This document shows positions 1 through 4,100 of a DNA stretch of 5,849 nt, piece by piece. Below the pieces are notes generated by a model. That model saw only the letters and a list, made by a program, of their open reading frames with translations, was not told where the DNA came from and did no database searches. The position numbers and the translations under genes were made by a program. The stretch is from Candidatus Woesearchaeota archaeon (GTDB lineage Archaea; Nanobdellota; Nanobdellia; Woesearchaeales; WAPJ01): positions 1 to 5,849 of the forward strand of contig WIAN01000065.1 of assembly GCA_015519985.1 (NCBI GenBank). Reading direction: 5' to 3'. Positions within the stretch are counted from its first letter, which is position 1; every line of letters begins with the position of its first letter.

Positions 1-670
1 AGTTGTCTATTTCTTCTCCATCTTTAGGATAAGAAGCCATTAGTTTTGTAAACATAAAATCAGGTTTTATTATAGGAGAAAAAATTTTTCTATACAATTC
101 TCTACTTCCTATTTTATAACCAGAAATATCATCAACAACTTTTTTTATAATAGTAGTTTTTTCTAATTCTGAAATAAATTTTTGTAAAACAGTAATGTAT
201 GCTTCTAACAATTTTTTTTTAACTTCATCAACTTCTATTTCATAATTTATTTTTTCATGTCTTAAAATTCTTTTCAAATGAACATAAGCTCCTATAGGGT
301 CTGAAAGTAAAAGGTTAAAAATTACATTTTTCAAATCTAAAAGCCACTTCCTATATGAAGAAACATTAATATTTTTGCTAATACTTTCTAATGTAGTTTT
401 AAAAAATTCTTTTTGTCTTGCAAGTTTTTTAAACAACAAAGCAACTTCAACCAACATTCTTGTCTGTTCATAATCATACTCGTAATCTCTGTTTAAAGTC
501 AAAATTATTTTGTTAATATCAGTATTTTCTGACAAAATCTTTATAATGTTAGACATTAAAGTAGAAGAATCTTCAATGCTTGGAGGTAAATTAGCTTTTT
601 CACAATCATAAATTAGAACGCTTTCCCCTCCATGTCTCTCTATATAATAATTTTTATCTTTTAAAACCAA
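1..670 (-). CDS. Type II/IV secretion (pilus/archaellum-type) ATPase, N-terminal part
   Basis: This is the first 223 residues of a GspE/TadA/FlaI-type ATPase; the gene runs off the left edge. Family members hydrolyse ATP at the cytosolic face of the membrane to drive assembly of type IV pili or archaella. The visible part is the N-terminal helical region that precedes the catalytic core. The identifying segment is at residues 202-222, where KPDFMFTKLM is followed by YPKDGEEID; archaeal members carry a very similar stretch just before the core. Walker A, Walker B and the His box lie outside the window, so activity cannot be checked. The only plausible start is TTG at 670-668: an in-frame TAA lies at 700-698, the next ATG is far inside, and AGGGG sits about 6 bases upstream. 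It is divergent from two coiled-coil genes. I cannot tell pilus, archaellum and other secretion ATPases apart from this fragment. Confidence 0.8.
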   Translation of the reverse strand, partial: MVLKDKNYYIERHGGESVLIYDCEKANLPPSIEDSSTLMSNIIKILSENTDINKIILTLNRDYEYDYEQTRMLVEVALLFKKLARQKEFFKTTLESISKNINVSSYRKWLLDLKNVIFNLLLSDPIGAYVHLKRILRHEKINYEIEVDEVKKKLLEAYITVLQKFISELEKTTIIKKVVDDISGYKIGSRELYRKIFSPIIKPDFMFTKLMASYPKDGEEIDN

Positions 671-690
671 AAAAATCCCCTTACAATCCC

Positions 691-702
691 TTATATTTTA
701 AA
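691..702 (-). promoter_or_regulatory. Possible TATA box for the secretion ATPase gene
   Basis: On the minus strand the stretch TTTAAAATATAA lies about 27 bases before the TTG start, the spacing expected for an archaeal TATA box with transcription starting at or near the start codon. A second AT-rich candidate (TTTAAAATTTTA) lies roughly 14 bases further upstream; it would leave room for the AGGGG ribosome binding site in the leader. In such AT-rich DNA neither is conclusive. Confidence 0.3.
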
Positions 703-750
703 ATAAAATTTTAAAGTAAATTTGTGTTAAAAATAGTTTAAAAAAGAGAT

Positions 751-811
751 TTTTAATATAAAAATAGTCGTTTTAATTTTAAAGTAGTTTCAATAAATTT
801 TAATATAAAAA
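751..811 (+). repeat. Two copies of a 14-base TATA-like direct repeat
   Basis: TTTTAATATAAAAA occurs at 751-764 and again at 798-811, 47 bases apart, in the intergenic region before the 124-residue protein gene. Both copies read like archaeal TATA boxes on the plus strand. The downstream copy has leaderless spacing to the ATG at 829; the upstream one would give a leader of about 45 bases. Confidence 0.5.
798..811 (+). promoter_or_regulatory. TATA box for the 124-residue coiled-coil gene (probably leaderless)
   Basis: TTTTAATATAAAAA is centred about 25 bases before the ATG at 829. No GGAG/GGTG-like ribosome binding site lies between it and the start codon. The transcript therefore probably begins at or within a few bases of the ATG, as is common for first genes in archaeal operons. 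Confidence 0.5.
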
Positions 812-828
812 GAGTTTATAAAATATTT

Positions 829-1203
829 ATGAATCAAAACAATCAGAATAATTTTCAATTAGAATTTACAAATTTAATTTCAAGATTAAGATTAATAGAA
901 GAAAGACAAAGCAATATGCAGAGAAAAATACATTTAATGGAACAAGGAATGTTAAATTCAAATAAAGAGTTTAAAACAGAAGTAAAACTTTTACAAGAAG
1001 AATTTTTAGATGTAAAAAGAAAAATAAAAGATTTTGAAGAAACATTAAAAAAAATATCTAAAACTTTAGAAAACCTTGCTACAAGAGAAGAAGTAAAAAT
1101 TATAGAAAAATATGTTAATCTTTTAGATCCTACAAGTTTTATTACAAGAAAAGAATTAGAAAAAACTATAGAAAGAATTTTAGAAGAAAAATTAAAAAAA
1201 TAA
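829..1203 (+). CDS. Small charged helical/coiled-coil protein, possible filament accessory
   Basis: I do not recognise a named family. The 124-residue product has no signal peptide or membrane segment and should be cytosolic. After an Asn/Gln-rich start (residues 1-9), residues 10-82 are a long charged helix with hydrophobic residues spaced as in coiled coils. The C-terminal third carries two related segments, TREEVKIIEK (85-94) and TRKELEKTIER (106-116), separated by NLLDPTSFI. This may be a small repeated helix-turn module or a capping domain. It is the first gene transcribed away from the secretion ATPase, and the next gene is also a coiled-coil protein. A scaffold or motor-accessory role like that of archaellum FlaC/FlaD is an inference from neighbourhood and shape only. 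The ATG at 829 follows a TATA box at leaderless spacing, which supports this start. Confidence 0.75.
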   Translation: MNQNNQNNFQLEFTNLISRLRLIEERQSNMQRKIHLMEQGMLNSNKEFKTEVKLLQEEFLDVKRKIKDFEETLKKISKTLENLATREEVKIIEKYVNLLDPTSFITRKELEKTIERILEEKLKK

Positions 1204-1364
1204 AAATAGACAATATTCAATAATACAAAAAAATAAAAAAACCAAAAAGACAAAAAAATAGAAGAACAAAAGTAAAATAATAGATAAAAAAATAAAACAA
1301 AAGTTTTTTAAAACAAACAATCTTAATTTATTAATTAATTTGTTAAAATAAAGAGGGTTTCCAA
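1204..1364 (+). other. A-rich intergenic spacer with weak terminator and promoter signals
   Basis: This 161-base spacer contains no ATG on the plus strand. From 1204 to 1300, 70 of 97 bases are A. A run of six T at 1304-1309 could end the upstream transcript. The AT-rich stretch at about 1320-1345 (including TTTATTAATTAATT) could hold a promoter for the next gene, but no box stands out. I see no structured RNA, box C/D motif or tRNA here. Confidence 0.4.
1353..1357 (+). promoter_or_regulatory. Ribosome binding site of the 336-residue coiled-coil gene
   Basis: GAGGG lies 7 bases before the ATG at 1365 and pairs with the CCUC core of the archaeal 16S 3' end. It fixes this start and indicates a leadered transcript, unlike the gene before it. 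Confidence 0.6.
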
Positions 1365-2375
1365 ATGATATTAAAAAAAAATAATAATAATTCTTTATCA
1401 TCAGATGTTATTTTAAATTTAAGAAGTAAAGGAATGAACGATCATCAAATAATAGATTATTTAAAAGAACAAGGTTATAACAGTATAGAAATTTTTGAAG
1501 CATTAACAGACGCAGATGCAAAAGATGGAAAAATTATAAATGAAAATGAAAGTAGTAATATTAATAACAATATCAATCCTAATTTACAAAACAATATTAA
1601 CGATTTAAACAATACAAACAATATTAATAACATGAACAATATGAACAATACTACAAACGACTCTAACAATAATTCTGAAAATCCTTTTTTAGAATTAGAA
1701 GAAAAAATAAAACCTTCAATAGAAAAAGGATTAGAAAAAGAACATTTAAGTCCTAAAAATGATTCTTTTGGAAAAGAATTTGAAAAATCATTCTCACAAT
1801 CATTTGAAGATAAAGAAAATTTTTTAAAACCAAAAGAACAAGTTCCACAACAAACAGTAGAACAACCAGAACAAACACAACAACCACAACAATCACAATC
1901 ATTAGACATGCCTTTACAACCGCAACAATCACAACAACCTTTACAAGAAACAATTTCTAATCCTTTACAAGACACTACTACTATAAATGATTTATCATTA
2001 AATCAAAACAACATTAGTAATGTTAGTGATAATTTAACTGACAAGATAGATGAAATAGCAGAAGCAATAATAGATGAAAAATGGGAAGAAATGAAAAAAT
2101 ATTTAGAAAAAGTAATTGATTGGAAAGGAAAAGTAGAAAATAAAATTGTAAATTTAGAATCACAAATAGAAAATTTGAATAAACAAATAGCAGAATTGCA
2201 AAAAGCATTATTGGAAAAAGTAGAGAATTATGATAAACATATTTCTGATGTTGGTTCTGAATTGAAAGCTATGGAAAGAATATTTCAAAAAATAATACCT
2301 TCATTAACAGAAAATGTTAATGAACTTTCTAATGTTGTTGAAAAAATAAAAAAACATCAAGAAGAAAATTTATAA
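1365..2375 (+). CDS. Coiled-coil protein with helical N-terminal repeat and Asn/Gln-rich linker
   Basis: The 336-residue product has no signal peptide or membrane helix. Residues 19-47 contain two matching helical units, LRSKGMNDHQIIDYL and LKEQGYNSIEIFEAL, which share one Leu and resemble small UBA-like helical modules. Residues 59-103 are Asn-rich (25 of 45) and 159-202 Gln-rich (17 of 44, all CAA); both are probably disordered. From about residue 222 to the end is a long coiled coil. Its last part (about 278-325) includes SELKAMERIFQKI and NVNELS, which recalls the short coiled coil of archaellum accessory protein FlaC, though I cannot prove homology. Next to the secretion ATPase and another coiled-coil gene, it is a candidate cytosolic scaffold of a type IV filament machine, an inference from context. 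The start is supported by GAGGG 7 bases upstream. Confidence 0.8.
   Translation: MILKKNNNNSLSSDVILNLRSKGMNDHQIIDYLKEQGYNSIEIFEALTDADAKDGKIINENESSNINNNINPNLQNNINDLNNTNNINNMNNMNNTTNDSNNNSENPFLELEEKIKPSIEKGLEKEHLSPKNDSFGKEFEKSFSQSFEDKENFLKPKEQVPQQTVEQPEQTQQPQQSQSLDMPLQPQQSQQPLQETISNPLQDTTTINDLSLNQNNISNVSDNLTDKIDEIAEAIIDEKWEEMKKYLEKVIDWKGKVENKIVNLESQIENLNKQIAELQKALLEKVENYDKHISDVGSELKAMERIFQKIIPSLTENVNELSNVVEKIKKHQEENL
1539..1673 (+). repeat. Asn-rich low-complexity segment within the coding region
   Basis: Imperfect AACAAT/AATAAC-type units repeat here, including back-to-back AACAATATG at about 1635-1655, encoding 25 Asn in 45 residues. It is a likely site of length variation by repeat slippage. 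Confidence 0.6.
1839..1970 (+). repeat. Gln/Pro-rich CAA-repeat segment within the coding region
   Basis: Repeated CAA and CAACAATCA-type units encode 17 Gln in 44 residues along with several Pro and Ser. The uniform CAA codons suggest repeat expansion. The antisense strand reads as an artefactual Cys-rich frame. Confidence 0.6.
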
Positions 2376-2427
2376 AAAAAATAAACAAAAATTTTAAACT
2401 TTTTTAAATTTTTTAACTTTTATTTTT
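2374..2427. terminator. Two-way T-rich terminator between convergent genes
   Basis: For plus-strand transcripts there are T runs at 2400-2405, 2409-2414 and 2423-2427 just after the stop of the 336-residue gene. For minus-strand transcripts there are A runs (T in the RNA-like strand) at 2387-2391 and 2374-2381 just past the 170-residue gene. Archaeal RNA polymerase stops at such T tracts without needing a hairpin, and no strong hairpin is present. Confidence 0.55.
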
Positions 2428-2938
2428 AAATTCTATACTTCTGGCCGTTCTTCATAGATTCATCTATGATATAAAGATGTGTTACTTTTGCTTCTAAACT
2501 TTTTAACATTTCTTCTCTTTCTTTATCGTCTAAAACAAAAACAAATTTAGCTATGCGTTTAGGCAAACCATATTTTGAAGAAAAATAATCTGCAATTGCC
2601 TCTTTCTCTCCTCTTGGATCACTAAATATTTTTCTTCCTTCTTCTAATGTTAGAACTTTTTTATATTTTATTATATCTACTACAACTAATTCTCCATTTG
2701 GATTATATATTGGAATAGAATTTTTTTCTCCTAAACTTTCAAATGTATGATACATATAATCTAATTTTTTTTCTAAATCTCTTACTCCTTCAATAGGGCC
2801 TTTTGCTTCTTGTAATTTATTTAAAAGCATTTTGACTTCTTCTGGACTAGCCATACTCCCTAAATGAGAAACAAAATCCTTTGTACCAAAATAATAAGTT
2901 ACAGTCCATTGATATAATTTATTTTGTTTTCCACTCAT
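2426..2938 (-). CDS. Unknown protein, 170 residues, second gene of an uncharacterised pair
   Basis: I do not recognise this protein. It appears soluble, with no signal peptide or membrane helix. It begins with a short strand-rich part (YQWTVTYYFGT, residues 9-19), followed by a helical part at about 31-70, a strand-like stretch around IPIYNPNGELVVVDII (75-90), a charged helical part (97-123) and a final section with strands at KFVFVLDD (131-138) and THLYIIDE (153-160). This suggests a mixed alpha/beta fold. An in-frame GTG at 2950 could extend it by four residues, but that codon lies inside the ribosome binding site GAGGTGAT. The ATG at 2938, 7 bases past that site, is the better start. It follows the 189-residue gene by 8 bases, so the two are very likely cotranslated and may act together. 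Confidence 0.75.
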   Translation of the reverse strand: MSGKQNKLYQWTVTYYFGTKDFVSHLGSMASPEEVKMLLNKLQEAKGPIEGVRDLEKKLDYMYHTFESLGEKNSIPIYNPNGELVVVDIIKYKKVLTLEEGRKIFSDPRGEKEAIADYFSSKYGLPKRIAKFVFVLDDKEREEMLKSLEAKVTHLYIIDESMKNGQKYRI

Positions 2939-2945
2939 TTTATCA

Positions 2946-2953
2946 ATCACCTC
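2946..2953 (-). promoter_or_regulatory. Strong ribosome binding site overlapping the upstream stop codon
   Basis: GAGGTGAT is a perfect match to the archaeal anti-Shine-Dalgarno and lies 7 bases before the ATG at 2938. The TGA stop of the preceding gene (2949-2947) is inside it, so ribosomes finishing the first gene are delivered directly onto this site. It decides the start of the downstream gene. Confidence 0.8.
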
Positions 2954-3516
2954 ATTAATCCATACAATTTTAAAATTAAACTTTTATAATGTTCATTTAA
3001 TTCTTCTCCTTCAACTGCTAAATTTGAAAGTATTAAAGTTTCTAATAATCCTTGTCTATAAGTAACTTCATCTCTAACAGAATTTATCCCTGACAATAAC
3101 AAAAACGCTCCTGTCATTTCATAAAATGTTCTTCCACTAAGTTTTTGATTTACCATCCAAACATAACTTTTATCACCAAATTCATTTAATATTCCTGTAA
3201 AATTTTCAGAATAAATTTCTACTAAATCTTTTTCAACAACTCTATTTGAACCATAATTTTCTTTTTTAACTAAACCTTCTAATAACATTTTATATTTTGA
3301 ATTTTGAGATAAAAATTGTTCTGCTTCTTCTCCTTCTAAAGGAACATAATTTCCTACAACACCCGAAACTAAACCTAAAATTCTATTAAAATTACCATAA
3401 TCTAAAACTACAGGCATAACTCTTTCATCAAAAATGTAAAAATCCAATCTTTCTTTACCTTTCATTTTTGGAATTTCAACTTTTTTAACTTCACCAGTAT
3501 AAAATTTTAATCCCAT
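2947..3516 (-). CDS. Unknown protein, 189 residues, first gene of an uncharacterised pair
   Basis: I do not recognise this protein. No signal peptide is visible. The N-terminal 60 residues look beta-rich, with FYIFDERVMPVVLDYG at 26-41 and a Gly/Val stretch at 48-56. The remainder is mostly helical and acidic. A short hydrophobic helix at about 131-144 (FYEMTGAFLLLSGI) is too short and polar at its edges to be a convincing membrane span. The ATG at 3516 is the most upstream start, with an in-frame TAG shortly before it. No ribosome binding site precedes it, but a TATA box lies about 37 bases upstream, so the transcript should have a leader of only about 10 bases. It is followed closely by the 170-residue gene. 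The aIF5B and PUA genes lie upstream on the same strand. Confidence 0.75.
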   Translation of the reverse strand: MGLKFYTGEVKKVEIPKMKGKERLDFYIFDERVMPVVLDYGNFNRILGLVSGVVGNYVPLEGEEAEQFLSQNSKYKMLLEGLVKKENYGSNRVVEKDLVEIYSENFTGILNEFGDKSYVWMVNQKLSGRTFYEMTGAFLLLSGINSVRDEVTYRQGLLETLILSNLAVEGEELNEHYKSLILKLYGLMR

Positions 3517-3517
3517 A

Positions 3518-3530
3518 AGAATAAGATTCT
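3518..3530. promoter_or_regulatory. Short inverted repeat at the predicted transcription start
   Basis: AGAAT-AAG-ATTCT is a perfect 5-base inverted repeat with a 3-base spacer, lying between the TATA box and the ATG at 3516 and over the expected transcription start. That is where an archaeal repressor site would be, but the repeat is short enough to arise by chance. Confidence 0.25.
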
Positions 3531-3547
3531 AAAATTTTAATTTAAAC

Positions 3548-3558
3548 TTTTTTATATA
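3548..3558 (-). promoter_or_regulatory. TATA box for the unknown 189/170-residue gene pair
   Basis: On the minus strand TATATAAAAAA is centred about 37 bases before the ATG at 3516, predicting transcription start around 3527 and a leader of about 10 bases. It is the best TATA-like sequence in the 88-base gap after the PUA gene. A second TATA-like element (AAGTATATAATG) lies just upstream. Confidence 0.5.
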
Positions 3559-3604
3559 CATTATATACTTTTAAATAATATATTGCATAATATTTTTTTT
3601 GTTT

Positions 3605-4090
3605 TTAATGAAATTCTTTTACTGCTCTATTTTTAGGAATATAATTATGTAGTTTTCCTTCTTTTAAAAGTCCAACTCCAAAATAATCATATTTTTTACT
3701 TACATTATTAAAATGTCTTACAATATAAAAAGCTTTATTCATATTTTTAAATTCTTCTTTAACAATATCCATTTTCATAAGCCATTGTTTCCAACTACAA
3801 TCATCTAAACTAATAACATTTTTAACATCACTTTCAAATTTTAAAAGTTGTGTTCCTTCAATGCTTAATCTTAAAAAATTATCATCATACAATTCTCCTA
3901 TGTATAATCCTGAACTTACATCTTTTAAATCAAAATCTTCTAAAAGAATTATATCTTTACTTATCACATACAAATCTTTTTTTCTTAAAATAAAAAAATA
4001 ATTGTCAATATCAAAAATAGCATTATAATATTCTTTTAATTTTTCATTAATTTTTTTAACTCTTTTTTTGTTTAAAAATTCTCCTTTCAT
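3605..4090 (-). CDS. PUA-domain RNA-binding protein (NOL1/NOP2-associated type)
   Basis: The 161-residue product resembles stand-alone archaeal proteins that match the C-terminal part of NOL1/NOP2/RsmF-type RNA methyltransferases (a pre-PUA plus PUA arrangement, as in COG3270). Typical marks are LRLSIEGTQLL (73-83), a Trp-containing segment WKQWLM (100-105), the strand-turn YDYFGVGLL (134-142) and HNYIPKNRAV (148-157), where relatives usually have NYVPKERR. PUA domains bind structured RNA, so a role in rRNA or tRNA maturation is likely. There is no methyltransferase domain. The ATG at 4090 overlaps the aIF5B stop by one base (TAATG), with GGGGAG just upstream. A TTG at 4102 would add four residues but is less likely. 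Coupling to aIF5B supports a translation-related role. The exact target is unknown, and the assignment comes from motif memory. Confidence 0.65.
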   Translation of the reverse strand: MKGEFLNKKRVKKINEKLKEYYNAIFDIDNYFFILRKKDLYVISKDIILLEDFDLKDVSSGLYIGELYDDNFLRLSIEGTQLLKFESDVKNVISLDDCSWKQWLMKMDIVKEEFKNMNKAFYIVRHFNNVSKKYDYFGVGLLKEGKLHNYIPKNRAVKEFH

Positions 4091-4100
4091 TAAACTCCCC
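4088..4100 (-). promoter_or_regulatory. Ribosome binding site and TAATG stop-start overlap
   Basis: The aIF5B end reads GGGGAGTTTAATG. The stop TAA and the start ATG of the PUA gene share an A, and GGGGAG lies four bases before that ATG. The spacing is a little short for independent initiation, which favours coupling to translation of aIF5B. Confidence 0.6.

Noticed and set aside
855..1401. Minus-strand frames rich in Phe, Leu, Ile and Tyr, resembling small membrane proteins
   Set aside because: They are antisense readings of A-rich coding and spacer DNA, giving poly-Phe/Leu runs without start signals.
1475..1975. Minus-strand frame with many cysteines, resembling a Cys-rich metal-binding protein
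   Set aside because: It is the antisense of the CAA/Asn-rich linker of the 336-residue gene; the Cys and Leu/Ile runs are products of the low-complexity repeats, and there is no ribosome binding site or promoter.
1753..2208. Short hydrophobic minus-strand frames at 1753-1953 and 2023-2208
   Set aside because: Both lie fully inside the 336-residue gene, which has a good start signal and sensible domain structure; they lack their own signals.
3501..3541. Direct repeat AAAATTTTAAT at 3501 and 3531 flanking the start of the 189-residue gene
   Set aside because: It consists only of A/T, one copy is inside the coding region, and similar strings occur elsewhere (for example near 2390), so chance explains it.
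3577..3600. Imperfect AT-only palindrome followed by eight T on the plus strand, like an intrinsic terminator
   Set aside because: No plus-strand gene precedes it, the stem is only about five AT pairs, and the flanking genes are on the minus strand.
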